Notes: a model not told the origin generated them from the sequence alone. DNA of 64,000 nucleotides from Symbiodinium natans (GCA_905221605.1 CAJNDS010002333.1:247501-311500); one strand, 5' to 3'. Positions 34,970 to 46,687 are shown, counted from the stretch's first letter. Made by a program: numbers and translations.

Positions 34970-35740
34970 TCTTCTTGTTTTTGTTTTAGTGTTTTTTTGT
35001 GTTTATTGTTTGTTGTTTGTTGTTTGTTGTCTGTTGTCTGTTGTGTGTTGTCTGTTGTATGTTGTCTGTTGTATGTTGTCTGTTGTCTGTTGTCTGTTGT
35101 CTGCTGTGTGTTGTTTGTGTTGGTTGTTTGTTGTTTGTTGTCTGTTGTCTGTTGTGTGTTGTTTGTTGCTCGTTGTTTGTTGTTTGGTGTTTGGTGTTTG
35201 TTGTTTTTTGTTTGTTGTTTGTTGTTTGTTGTTTGTTGCTTGTTGCTTGTTGCTTGTTGCTTGTTGCTTGTTGCTTGTTGCGTGTTGCGTGTTGCGTGTT
35301 GCTTGTTTGTTGTTGGTTGTTGATTGTTGCTTGTTGTTTGTTGTTTGTGTTTGAGGTTTGTTGTTTGTTGGCTGTTGGCTGTTGGCTGTTGGTTGTTGGG
35401 CTATTGGGCTGTTGGCTGTTGGTGGGTGGTGGGTGGTGGGTGGTGGTTGGTTGTTGGTTGTTGGTTGTTGGTTGTTGGTTGTTGGTTGTTGGTTGTTGGT
35501 TGTTGGTTGTCGCTTGTCGCTTGTCGCTTGTCGCTTGTCGCTTGTCGCTTGTCGCTTGTCGCTTGTCGCTTGTCGCTTGTCGCTTGTCGCTTGTCGCTTG
35601 TCGCTTGTCGCTTGTCGCTTGTCGCTTGTCGCTTGTCGCTTGTCGCTTGTCGCTTGTCGCTTTTCTCTTGTCGCTTGTCGCTTGTTGCTTGTCGCTTGTC
35701 GGTTGTGGGTGGTTGGTTGTGGGTTGTTTTTTTTTTTTTT
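32680..35740 (+). repeat. 3-kb A-poor T/G/C array of short evolving units
   Basis: The plus strand is almost without A. Unit types follow in order: TTTGCTG/TTTGTTG (32.68-32.95 kb), TTGCTTTG then TTGCTTCG 8-mers (32.98-33.29), TTGTTGTG 8-mers (33.30-33.46), TTTTGTTG 8-mers (33.46-34.02), GTTGGTT 7-mers and TTTGCTG mixes (34.08-34.87), the T run, TTGTTGTC/TTGTTGC (35.0-35.35), GTTGGTT (35.38-35.51) and CTTGTCG 7-mers (35.51-35.70). Frames of hundreds of codons are artefacts of missing stops. Confidence 0.92.
34873..34968 (+). repeat. 96-base T homopolymer
   Basis: An uninterrupted T run inside the A-poor array, preceded by TTGCATGTTG and followed by GTCTTCTTG. Exact length is uncertain in any assembly. 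Confidence 0.9.
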
Positions 35741-35891
35741 TGCCTGCCTTCTTGTTACTTGTTCGCTTTGGTTTGTAGGTTCTGCATGTCGGATGACATC
35801 AGCATACATGCCTTAAAAGGTTCTCAGCGCGGTTTCAGGAGCTGTTCTTCGCGTACCGGGACGTCAGCCTCCAGCATTGATTCCGCACTCC

Positions 35892-35987
35892 ATGGACGCC
35901 TTTGACCCCGATGATCTCTCGGATGTGGAGCCTGATAAGGATCCTGTTCCGTCGGAGCGGGCAAGCGGATCCTTTGTTCAGCTGTGA
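35892..35987 (+). CDS. Possible host exon fragment, acidic
   Basis: A 31-codon ORF, Asp/Glu/Pro-rich at its start (FDPDDLSDVEPDKDP), with good G/C third positions, ending at TGA within GTGAGT (35984-35989), a consensus splice donor. It lies between the 3-kb array and a (CCCTAAA)n tract. No family recognised; it could be a first exon. Confidence 0.3.
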   Translation: MDAFDPDDLSDVEPDKDPVPSERASGSFVQL

Positions 35988-38835
35988 GTCGCTGGAAACC
36001 CTAAACCCTAAACCCTAAACCCTAAACCCTAAACCCTAAACCCTAAACCCTAAACCCTGGCTCACAAAGCACCACCTAAAGAGACAGAGCCTGGAGTCGA
36101 TTGTCGCTGCAGTGTCATGCAGGGAAAAAGAGCAATCATTTGAGCACCAGCCCAAATGTCTCTTCCCATCGGTATCGCATAGCAACGGTCGGAGTTCTTC
36201 AAGACATTTCGGCTGCTTCTCAATCAAGCTCCCCCTCCCTGCTTTTCAGCTAGTTTTTTTGGCCGCGGCCTCGCAAGGGGCCTTGGGTTCTTGAGGGGTT
36301 TAGGATGTTTGGATTTCCGCTTTGGTCTTGTAATCGAGTATGCAGAGCTGGCCTTCGCCCACACACCACCACCTTGGCCCAGTCCCGACTCCTGTCATCC
36401 ACATCAACCCAAACACGCTAACCCCAGAAGCACCTACAAACCCTAAAGCCCGCTGCGCTCACAGAGTTGCGCGGTTGTACGTTCACGGAGGACTGGGGTT
36501 CGCTGTCGAAGTTGCGGCCATATCTTTCTTTCGGCGAGTCTCGTGAATTGTCAGCCTCAGTTTCTACGCAGGCGACCCAAAGGGAGCCTGCAAATTCTCG
36601 GACCACGGCACGCCCCCGTATCTGCAAAGCAGGCCTTTGACTAATTGCATCTAGACCAGTTCAAAGAAAGTTGCCCCTGTTGCCCAAATCCTTACATTCT
36701 CATCGCCGCAGCAGCTTAACAAGCGGACAGCAGCTTGACAAGCGGACTCGAACGGCATGTGCCTTTGACTCGTGTAGGAGGTCTATACCGCCTTCTAGTT
36801 CGCTGTAAAGAACGAGGCGCACGCAGACGCCCACGCCCATGCCCACGCCGACGCACATGCACATTCACATGCACACATGACCACGAACGTGGAGAATACC
36901 TGTCCTACAAACATGGGGAAATGCCCTGCCAGATCTCGTCGGCACAAATCGCAAGCAGAGAGCAGCATGCACAACAATTTTGTAAAGCAAAGTCTGGATG
37001 TGGGCCCGAGACCGCCCACCGTTGGACTTTCTCTTCGGAGACAGCACTGTGTCCTTCGAACAAGCAACTCTGCTCCGAAGAAAGGACCTTGGGAAACGGA
37101 CGACAGTTTGCATGTGTGAAAGAGTTGTGGTCGTGGTCGCTGATTGTCTCTACCATGGTGTGGGTGTGTTGCATAAAACCGCGTACAACATGCGCAGGCA
37201 GCTTTAAAACCGCCGCCGCCCGGATTTGCGGATGGCCTGAAGCGCACAGGGGTGCTTGACCAGAAGTGATGAATGGTTAATGTGGATAGTACCCAGATTG
37301 GCAAGCTGTGCAGCCGTTCATCCCTGGATATTAAGAGAAACGTCATCTTCTCCGGTATATGGGCTTGCAACCACTTCCCTGCTCGCAGATGCCAGCGGGT
37401 CTTGCCGGTAGGCAGTTGGTGGGGAGAGAGAAGGCCTGAACTGTCTCCAGTACCACTGTCTAGTCTTGGTGGACAAATGCATGGGTTGTCTGTATATATA
37501 TATATAGATTTATTTATTTCTTTATTTATTTATTTCATTTATACTTAATATATGTATATAAGTTTAGATATAGACATTCGCATATCTATATGCTTGTGTA
37601 CCTATATACAGATGCACATGTACCCTACAGTAAGGTGCTATTCAGTGGAGGCTTTTCTGCCTTGCACCGCTACTGAGGCTGCGGGCATCGGCCATGAGTA
37701 CGGTCTGCCGATTTTCCCTCGTGTGCCCCGTGTGCTCAGCATGCCTAATCTTAAACCCCAAACCCTAAACCCTAAACCCTAAACCCTAAACCCTAAACCC
37801 TAAACCCTACATGCACCCGTGCATCTTTCAGAGAGCTCCGTGCATCACCGTGTGGCACAAGTGCCGACAAAACATCTGGGGCCCGAGTTCATCTAGTTCC
37901 GGCAGCACTTCGGCTTGTGCGGAATCGTTTCTTTGCAGTGGACGGTAAGATTTGGGGCGTTTGGCTTGTCCCAAAAGCTTGATCCAAACATTGCTTCCAA
38001 GCCTTCAGTGAAGGCTTGGCGTCTAGGGCCAACTGCTTGTGGAACATTCAATCTCCAAGCTCGTTGGCATCTTCGGTGCTGGAATTGGGCCCTTTTTTTG
38101 TGCCCTAGTGCGGTTGTCCCCTCCTTTAACAGCACAGAATTGTCCTAAGTGTATCCCCCAGTGACCATATGAGCTCCATAATTCCATTTGTGAACCTTGC
38201 TGTCCACACACAAACACAGGCGCGGCACAGACACAGACACAGACACTGAGACACACACGCACACAGACGCGCACACACACCCTCTCCAGCGATGAGGGTC
38301 ACAAGTGCTTCGGGTTCAAGGTTTAGAGTTTAGTAAGGTTCCCCAAACCTTAACCCTAAGCCCGGAACCCTAAACCCTTACATCCTTAGTTCCGCCCATG
38401 TCAGACCTTCACACCAAGACCTCCTCCCACACACCTGGACTATGAGGCCCTTGAGCCCCTAAGCCCTGAGGGTTTGAGTTTAGGGTTTGGGGTTTGGGGT
38501 TTGGGGTTTGGGGTTTAGGGTTTAGGGTTTAGGGTTTAGGGCTGGCGGCCCAGAGGTGCAGGGCGCGGCCGCGAGGCAAGCCCCAGGGCGGATGGGTGGC
38601 GGATAGGCCTTCTAGGATGCCTGGTAAGTAGTAGGGTTTAGGGTTCAGGGTTCAGGGTTCAGGGTTCAGGGTTTAGGGTTTAGGGTTTAGGGTTTAGGGT
38701 TTAGGGTTTAGGGTTTAGGGTTTAGGGTGCCTAAAGCCTTCTACCCCGAAGCCGAGCACGCGTCACCATAGGGTTTGGGGTGTAGGGTGTAGGGTGTAGG
38801 GTTTAGGGTTTAGGGTTTAGGGTTTAGGGTTTAGG

Positions 38836-38940
38836 GTTCATGCATACTGATAAGTGGGGGGTTATAAGTAGCTGAAATATGGATACAACTATCGTTGCCC
38901 TACTTATAACCCTACGTATATGTGCCCATGAACCTCCAAG
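38836..38940. mobile_element. MITE family D copy, left end abutting a telomeric tract
   Basis: The right end CCCATGAACCTCCAAG is intact. The left arm starts only at GGTTCATG, directly joined to TTTAGGG repeats (38775-38838), so the outer CTTGGA is missing. The interior GGGTTATAAGTAG / CTACTTATAACCC pairs perfectly. Confidence 0.65.
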
Positions 38941-40841
38941 TAGTAGTAGCCTGATTCTTTTTTCGCTGGGGGTTAGGTGTTCCTTGTAATGAGACAGGGT
39001 TGAGGGTTCGGGTTCCCACCCTAAACCCTCAACTTCCTAAACCTTTAATTAAACCCTAGACCCTAAACCCCAAACCCTAAACCCCAAACCCCAAGCCCTA
39101 AACCCCAACCCCAAACCCTAAACCCCAAACCCTAAAACCCCAAACCCTAAACCCTAAACCCCAAACCCCAAACCCCAAACCCTAAACCCTAAACCCAAAT
39201 TTCGGAGGGTTGTAGAACCCCAACCCAGGCTTGGACGGGCAACAGCAATGAAGCGGTAAGCTTGGACCTCCGGACTGCCAGAACCATGTTCAGCTCTCTG
39301 ATTTACGTATAGGGTTTAGGGTTTAGGGTTTAGGGTTTAGGGTTTAAGGTTTAGGTGTTCGGTATGAGCACGCCTAAATCCATGCTCAACCTCTGCCAGT
39401 GCCAGGTTAGAAGAACTTCGCAAAGGCCGAGCCTTTCAGCGGGGTTCGTCTGCGAGGTTTGCGGGTTTCGGCTTTCAGTGGGTTCAGCGTAACTTTGGTA
39501 TGATGTCATGACTCGCATTGGATGAGTTGCCTCAGACATCGAAGAGGGAACGGGTTGCTGCCCCCCAAAAATTTGCATTCTGTGGCTGCGCGGTTTCGCC
39601 CCCGGAGATCTGAAGGCATGCGCTGTGCTGCCCTGAGAACACCCCAAACCCTAAAAGGCCCAAATATGCAGGACTTGAGGGAAGCTGAGCCTCCGACAGT
39701 CAGCCCAAAGCACGGGTGGGGAGGACGATCTAGATTGTGGGCACTGTTTGACCGAAGCAGGGTTTGGGGTGTTTGGGGTGTAGGACCTTCGGCTGTATTC
39801 CTGGAACTGCCCGCCATTGCTGTGTCAGACCTGATCCTACACACGCAAGGCCAGCCCTCATCCGAAGTACTAAGCCTCACTAAGCCCTAGACCCTAAACC
39901 CTAGATCCTCACCCCTCAACCCTCAACCCGAATTTGCCCCTAAAGTCCTACTCAACCCTGAGCTCTCAATCCTAATTCTAAGCCCGAAGCAAGCCCCCCC
40001 AAATCCGAACCCTCTAAACCCTAAACCCTAAACCCTAAACCCTAAACCCTAAACCCTAAACCCTAAACCCTAAACCCCCCAAAATCTGATTTCTGTGACT
40101 TTGGGCTTACAGAACAGTGGGCCGCCACCATGGCAAGCAGCTCCCAAGAGCTTCTGGGCCGATTGGGTTTGGGGTTTAGGGTTTAGGGTTTAGGGCTTAG
40201 GGTTTAGGGTTTAGGGTTTAGGGTTTATGGTTCAGGGTTTAGGGTTTAGGTTTTAGGGTTTGGCGGTCAAACTTTAGGGTTATAGGGTTGCGAGTGTATG
40301 GAATCAGTTTAGGGTTTTTGAAGTTGAGAGTCGGGGGTGAGGGGGGGGGGTGTGGCCCTGGATTTCGGATCTGCCCTCATCTACACCAGAGGGGCATTCA
40401 GTCAGCCGGCTTCTGCCAGTTTACCCGTTGGTGAGCATACGATGTCTTACACAAGACGGAGATGGAACGCGAGAGAGAGGGATTGCGACAGAGGTAAACC
40501 GATAGAGAGAGAGAAGGAAACCAAGAGAGGTAGGGGAATGTTGAGAGAACGGATGAGATATGCTCATGAAGACATGGAGTCGGTCGGGGACAGATCGTCT
40601 GCTGCGCGGTCACCCAGAACAGAAGGGATACGGGCAGTTCTCCAACTTAGGGTCCCGTTTTGGATCCTTATTGTAAGGGTGTGGTGCTCTATATTCGACT
40701 TGCTCAACAAACACCTGCCCCCAAAATAACCCCAGACTTCCCTCATAACCCCACAGGAACCCGACGTCATTTTCCCAATGTAGATCAACCCTAAACCCCC
40801 AAACCCTCAACTCCCACAAAGGGACCCCAAAAGGGGGCCCT

Positions 40842-41001
40842 AAACCCCAAACCCCAAACCCTAAACGCTAAACCCTAAACGCTAAACCCTAAACCCTAAA
40901 CCCTAAACCCTAAACCCTAAACCCTAAACCCTAAACCCTAAACCCTAAACCCTAAACCCTAAACCCTAAACCCTAAACCCTAAACCCTAAACCCTAAACC
41001 C
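40842..41001 (-). repeat. Long (CCCTAAA)n tract
   Basis: About 22 units. Two CGCTAAA variants occur near the left end; the last 110 bp are perfect. Confidence 0.93.
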
Positions 41002-41314
41002 AGTAAGAACCGTAGCCGCATGAAGCCGCGAGGTTCTGGGAGCTGCACAAGAAGCTGGGGGAGTGCTTTGGCTGCGAAAGGGGCAAACCCTAGGGTTCAG
41101 GGTTCAGGGTTTAGGGTTTAGGGCTTAGGGTTTGGGGTTTAGGGTTTAGGGTTTAGGTTTAGGGTTTGGGGTTTGGGGTTTAGGGTTTCGGGTTTGGGGT
41201 TAGGGTTTGGGGTTTGGGGTTTGGGGTTTAGGGTTTAGGGTTTAGGGGTACCCTAAGGGTGTCGTTTCAAATCAGGGCCCCTGTGCGAGTGCCTGGTTGT
41301 ACGAAATCCGATGG

Positions 41315-41401
41315 TCATGGGCAGTTATAAGTAAGAAGATAAGTGCCCTAAATAGAAGAAGTACAGTTACCATAATTATGAACTACCCATGAACCTCCAA
41401 G
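41315..41401. mobile_element. MITE family D copy, left end truncated
   Basis: The right end CCCATGAACCTCCAAG is complete, whereas the left begins at TCATGGGCAGTTATAAG. The GTTATAAGT/TAATTATGAAC arms can pair. Shorter than the 406 copy. Confidence 0.5.
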
Positions 41402-41833
41402 TATGGGTTCCTTCATCCCAGAGTCCTGGCACCCAGAAAAGAACCCAAAAGGTACACGTAGGGTTTAGGGTTTAGGGCCAGTTTAGGGTTTAGGGTTCAG
41501 GGTTTAGGGTTTAGGGTTTAGGGTTTAGGGTTAGGGTTTAGGGTTTAGGGTTTAGGGCATTCATGGGCTTTTCAGCTCCGCTTCAATGTATAGCGCATGG
41601 CAACGGTCCAGCGCCTCGGTCGTGGGTGACATTTTCAGGGTTTAGGGTTTAGGGCTTAGGGTTTAGGGTTTAGGGTTCAGGGTTTAGGGTTTAGGGTTTA
41701 GGGTTCAGGGTTCAGGGTTTAGGGTTTGTGGCTGAGGGCTTGTTACTCAGGCGCTGGGGGCTGGGGTTTAGGGTATGAGCACATCCTGCACTGATGTTGG
41801 AAGCTCTTGGCTTGCTAGGACACCCAGTGGAAA

Positions 41834-41935
41834 CCCTAAACCCTAAACCCTAAACCCTAAACCCTAAACCCTAAACCCTAAACCCTAAACCCTAAACCCT
41901 AAACCCTAAACCCTAAACCCTAAACCCTAAACCCT
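41834..41935 (-). repeat. Interstitial (CCCTAAA)n tract
   Basis: About 14 perfect units, ending at AACCCTTTGTTTTG. Confidence 0.93.
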
Positions 41936-42150
41936 TTGTTTTGTTGTTTAATTAAGGCCATGGTGGCCGTGACCCTTATTTCGACACACAATTCAAAAAC
42001 ACAGAGCCCCCCGGGTTGGTTCTCCTGGGTGTGTAGTTTAGGGTTTAGGGTTTAGTTTTTAGGGTTGGCCGGCTTTTCTGAAAGAGGGGTGGTACTCCAA
42101 TTGCTATCCTGGAGCGTCCAAGAGGCTCCATAGGGTTTCGGGTGTAAAAT

Positions 42151-42281
42151 CGAAACCCTAAACCCTAAACCGTAAACCCTACACCCTAAACCCTAAACCC
42201 TAAACCCTAAACCCTAAACCCTAAACCCTAAACCCTAAACCCTAAACCCTAAACCCTAAACCCTAAACCCTAAACCCTAAA
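42151..42281 (-). repeat. Interstitial (CCCTAAA)n tract
   Basis: About 18 units with CCGTAAA and CCCTACA variants near the left end. Confidence 0.92.
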
Positions 42282-42368
42282 CCTGCAGGTGCTACGAGGC
42301 GGATATCAGGCACCTGTCGACTGGTGGGTATGTCTCTTTCTCCCGGGCCGCTTGGTGGATGTTTTGGG

Positions 42369-42512
42369 GGTTTAGGGTTTAGGGTTTAGGCTTTAGGCTT
42401 TAGGGTTTAGGGTTTAGGGTTTAGGGGTTTAGGGGTTTGGGGCTAGGGTTTAGGGTTTAGGGTTTAGGGTTTAGGGTTTAGGGTTTAGGGTTTAGGGTTT
42501 AGGGTTTAGGGT
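42369..42512 (+). repeat. Interstitial (TTTAGGG)n tract
   Basis: About 20 units with GCTTTAG and 8-bp variants early, then ten perfect units. Only 87 bp from the 42151 tract and opposite to it. Confidence 0.92.
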
Positions 42513-42972
42513 TTCGCCGAGGCCGGGCCGTTGCGTGAAAGGGAGTGAAAGGGTTTAGGGTTTCGGGCGTCTGGTTTCGGTGTGAGGGTCCAGGGTGCCC
42601 AGGTTCCACCACCAAAACTATCCAGGCCTCCCCCACCTAGAGACCTGTTTCTCTCACCGACAGGTTTGAACCACCTTGCAAAGTGTCTACCCGAACCCTA
42701 GCTGAAAGGGAGATCCCCTATCCTACCGTGCAGGGCCCACGAAGTGGCGGTAGAATATACTTATGTGGTGGGAGGACCAGGTGTTCTAGTTGCGGAATCA
42801 GGGTCGACCGGAATCCGGGGTGCATTGCTTCAAATTGGGTTGCTTTAATTGTTTTATTCATTTCTTTAACGTCATCTTGTTATTAGAGCTATCTTTCCTT
42901 GGCGCATACCCCCACCCCCTGCAGATCTGATCGGCTAGTTGATGACTTCCGCAGATTCCCGCTGGCTCTGCA

Positions 42973-43234
42973 TGGAGGTTCATGGCACTGTACTTATTAG
43001 CCATTTATACAACTGTACTTACAACTGTACATATAACCATATTGGGGCACGTTAAGGGGCTTGTAAGTGGGCTCTAAGTACAGTGATAGTTGGTTAACTT
43101 GGCAGCCCAGTGGTACCCTTTTCCCTGTTTTGTGGTTCTTGGTTCCCCTGTAAAGTAACCAACCGAAAGAAGGGTGCCCTTATTATAATATGGTTGCTGG
43201 GCTACCAAGTTAATAAGTGCCACGAACCTCCAAG
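42973..43234. mobile_element. Composite MITE family D element
   Basis: Outer ends TGGAGGTTCATGGCACT and AGTGCCACGAACCTCCA are inverted repeats of 17 bp with one mismatch. Inside lies another inverted pair, GTTAACTTGGCAGCCCAG and CTGGGCTACCAAGTTAA. At 262 bp it is more than twice the usual family D length, which suggests one element inserted in another. Confidence 0.7.
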
Positions 43235-43361
43235 TGTGTGGTGGGACTTTGCTACAACTGTATCACTTTCTAAGTCTAGGGTTCCTCTACTTTCATATGA
43301 AGGGAGCTAAAAGCTAAACTTTGATTGGGGGGTTAAAGCAGCAACCAAGCAAGTGTCTGTT

Positions 43362-43470
43362 CCCAAAGGGTTCATGTACCTATATAGTAGATACTTTGGC
43401 TTTAAAGGGGTTCCTGTATAGTAGCTTTAGGGGCCAAGTATATACTATATAGGTACATGGACCCTTAGGG
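43362..43470. mobile_element. Foldback element with GTACCTATATAGTA arms
   Basis: GGTTCATGTACCTATATAGT on the left and ACTATATAGGTACATGGACC on the right are inverted with one mismatch. The wider arms (CCCAAAGGG, CCCTTAGGG; ACTTTGGC, GGCCAAGT) extend the stem to about 36 bp. Confidence 0.75.
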
Positions 43471-44776
43471 TGTTATCGTGTATGCCACGACTCGTCTTTC
43501 TGACGTCGTCGTTGCGCGACTTAGCGGGACAAGAGTCTACTCCGAGCCTGGCATGCTTGGCCCTAGGCCCCAAACCCTAAACCCTAAACCGTAAACCCTA
43601 AAACGAAAAGCCCTAAACCCTAAGCCCTAAGCCCTAAGCCCTAAACCCTAAACCCTAAACCCTAAACCCTAAACCCTAAACCCTAAACCCTAAACCCTAA
43701 ACCCTAACCCCTAACCCCTAAACCTAAGACACAAGGGCCACGTTCAAGATTGCTCAACACTCGCCTCGCTGTCTCCTCCACACTGGCAACCTAGCCATGA
43801 GTCGAACATCGTGTAGAGTGCGAACACAAAAATATAGTGGCCTACGTGGGGTTTAGGGTTTAGGGTTTAGGGTTTAGGGTTTAGGGTTCAGGGTTTAAGG
43901 GTTACGTAGCTTTTTGTAGTACAGGGGCCTGAATAATTGGAATAGGTTTTTTTTTTTTTTTTTTGGGGGGGGGGGGGGGCATTCTAGTATAATTACAAAG
44001 GGACCTTAGAAAAACACGATTAGTCCTTTTACCGACCCCTATGTTAGCCGCACTGCTCACTACGGTTCTGCCTCCAAGCTAAAAAAAACCCTCTTCGAAT
44101 TGAGAGGCCCTCTCGGGCTGCTTATGAGACTTCTTGATTCTTGAGTTCTAAAAAGCTAGGGATCCCCGTGCTTGGAGGGGGATGATACTTACAAACAGAG
44201 ACCCTAGTTTCAGTGGAAACCTCCCATGTGTCTCAGTTCGTCAACCCTTCGAGGATGAATGAGTCAAGGGATGGGAACAGCTGCAAACACCACATGGGGG
44301 GTGCTGCTCTATTGGATGGAGTCGATGGAGTTTTACTCAGGGTACCCCAAGAGAGACTGGTTTAGAAATCCGGCCATGTGTCGAATGCTCCAAACCCCTA
44401 AGCCCCTAATTAAGCCCTGAACCGTAAACCCTGAACCCTGAACTAAACCCTAAACCCTAAACCCAAAACCCTAAACCTTTCGGAGCCGCAGCATCAGGTA
44501 TGCTCTGATGCGAGCGCGAGCAGGCGTAGCTCGTCCAAGCCTGAGGCTGGACAGGGACCCATGTGAAAACCTTGAGCCTCGAGGTTTAGGATTTAGGGTT
44601 TAGGGTTTAGGCTTTAAGGGGGAGACTGTGCTACCCAAGCCCAACTATCATCTGTATACCCAGATCGCTCTTGAATCAGCACGTCGTATAGGATCCCATG
44701 TGGCTCGACCCCAGAGCGAATCCCATACCGTCTGCCCACGCCCATCTCGAGAATGGCGACCCTTGCAGGGATGAAG

Positions 44777-44892
44777 TTGGGATGTTCCCCCTTAGACGAA
44801 CAGTCCTCAATAGGGATGATAAGGGTTTAGGGTTTAGGGTTTAGGGGGGGGCGGGGTACTATAACCCATATTAAGGACTGTCAGTCTTAAGG
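44777..44892. mobile_element. MITE family A copy, interrupted by a telomeric tract
   Basis: The left arm TTGGGATGTTCCCCCTTAGA, the inner AACAGTCCTCAATAGGGAT and the right TTAAGGACTGTCAG identify family A. Between the inner arms, where other copies read GATTATAGTACCCCC, there is a TTTAGGG tract (about 44820-44845) and then a G run. Confidence 0.7.
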
Positions 44893-45716
44893 CAAGAGCA
44901 AGTTCCATTCAATCTCTGTGATGCACAGCCCTGAAGCCTTCCTCAGCCCACGGAGTGGACCTGTCACCAGAAGGGGACCCTAAACCCTAAACCCTAAACC
45001 CTAAACCCTAAACCCTAAACCCTAAACCCTAAACCCTAAATCCCTCAGATGGCTGCTTCATCGCATGTATCTCCCTTGAAGTGGGGGGGGGGGGGGGGGG
45101 AACTTGAACCCTGAACCCCTAAACCCTAAACCCTAAACCCTAAACCCTAAACCCTAAACCCCAAACCCTAAACCCCAAACCCCAAACCCCAAACCCCAAA
45201 CCCTAAACCCTAAACCCTAAACCCAAACACACCAAAGCCCTCAAAGCCCTAAAAAGCTTGAGCCGGTTCCAAAAGCCAGGGCCCGGACATCCGGCCCATC
45301 GAGCCAGGTCCGAAGACCGGGTAGAGATTCATGGGTGGTGAAGAGTGAGGATAGGGTTTAGGGTTTAGGGTTTAGGGTTTAGGGTTTAGGGTTTAGGGTT
45401 TAGGGTTTAGGGTGTCGCCGAAACAAAATGCCCTGTTCAGAACAACCCCTCAGACTAGTTCAGGCTTGTTATTGGGGTTTGGGCACATGCACGAGAAACC
45501 AGGCCAAAGCCCGTTCACAGCCCTTAGCCCTACAACCCTAACGCTAAACGCTAAACCCGAAACTTCAATCCTAATCCCCCCCCCCCCCCCCCAATAAAGG
45601 CACAAGGCTCAAACCCCAAACCCCAAACCCCAAACCCCAAACCCCAAACCCCACACCTGACACCTGCGCAATGCAGGAGCCCGATACATTACCAATACTC
45701 ATCCCTTCTCATCTCT

Positions 45717-46603
45717 ATGTGGGGGTTTCCGAAAATAGGGGACCCCAAATATAGACCCCCAAATAGTAAGATGCCCTTGTAATAGTTAGATCTAACCATG
45801 CCCCTTTTGGGTAATAATGCCACCGCTAACCCATTAGATGATCATTCCTAGGATCCCCCCTACATTTCACCGATAAATCACTACTACTTCCCCCATTAGA
45901 TGATCATTCCTAGGATCCCCCCTACACTTCACCGATATATCACTACTACTACCCCATTATCAATACAATTCTAGGTACAATTCTAGGAATAACCATAACC
46001 CCATCCATTATCTCTAAGGTGGCATTATTACTCAAAAGGGGCAGGGGGTTCTCGTAGAATTTGGTTCAGGGTTTAGGGTTAAGGGTTGCAAACCCCAAGG
46101 TTCTACAACATGGCCCCGAGGTATCTCCCAGCCACCACAGCACCACACCCGAGCAGACTCAAAGACACACCCGCGCGAGCTCAAGCCAACAGCCCTTGCC
46201 CACCAAAATCGCACCACCTTCCCCTCAAAAACTTAAACAGGCTTTGCCAGCTTCTTCACCAACCCTTTCGAACCGCACCCCAAAAGCGCTTCAAAGGCCG
46301 CTCACTGCCCTCCCCAGCAGCAACCATTGATCCACAGCCCGATCTCACCACCCCAAAATAGGCAAAGTCCGCCTCACAGAAAATGCTTCCCCCCACCCTA
46401 GGACAATCCATCTTAAGATATCAACCCCGATACAATGCTGGTTTTTTTCTCTGCATGTTGGAACTTGGGCACGCCTGCTGCCGTGCGGGACAACATTCCT
46501 GCTGAAGCGGCCAACGTCAATGGCACCAGAGGACCCGATGCGCTGTGTGCATGACTGATGCTTTTGCAGACGTTTACGACGGAATGGGGTTGTCAATGCT
46601 CTC
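45717..46603. other. Host DNA with a family B left end and a foldback element
   Basis: GTGGGGGTTTCCGAAAATAG (from 45719) resembles a family B left end, but no matching right end was found. Apart from the foldback element at 45799, overlapping ORFs (46032-46361) have low-complexity Pro/Ser/Gln products and are not called. Confidence 0.5.
45799..46043. mobile_element. Foldback element with internal tandem duplication
   Basis: TGCCCCTTTTGGGTAATAAT (45799 on) and the inverse, ending AAAAGGGGCA at 46043, pair over 26 bp with one mismatch. Inside, a 62-bp unit starting CCATTAGATGATCATTCC is present twice in tandem (45831 and 45893), with a third partial start. No ORF. Confidence 0.75.
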
Positions 46604-46687
46604 GTGTTCAGAAGACCAATCATTCCGAGCGGCAGAGCTAGGTTAGCAGCACCTGCTTCCCGCTTGCAGTGGTTCTTTGGTTCAAGG

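Larger units (their letters stand above)
35741..45716. other. Gene-poor host DNA with telomere-like tracts
   Basis: Only one exon-like piece (35892) is noted. Tracts besides those listed: 35998-36058, 37750-37810, 39055-39200, 40015-40075, 43600-43725, 44980-45040 and 45118-45225 (CCCTAAA); 38480-38540, 38630-38728, 38775-38838, 41090-41250, 41460-41560, 41635-41730 and 45350-45412 (TTTAGGG). Overlapping ORFs on both strands at 36735-37370 lie in unique DNA but match no family. T and G runs lie at about 43950-43980 and a G run at 45081-45100. Confidence 0.55.

Noticed and set aside
32602-35905. Very long ORFs (up to 531 codons) rich in Leu/Cys/Val/Phe on plus and Lys/Gln/Thr/Asn on minus
   Set aside because: They come from a short-unit array with almost no A on the plus strand, so stops are missing in several frames on both strands. 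No protein features.
36735-37370. Overlapping 174- and 191-codon ORFs on opposite strands
   Set aside because: Neither has domain features, and both include low-complexity ends from a CCCACG-like repeat.
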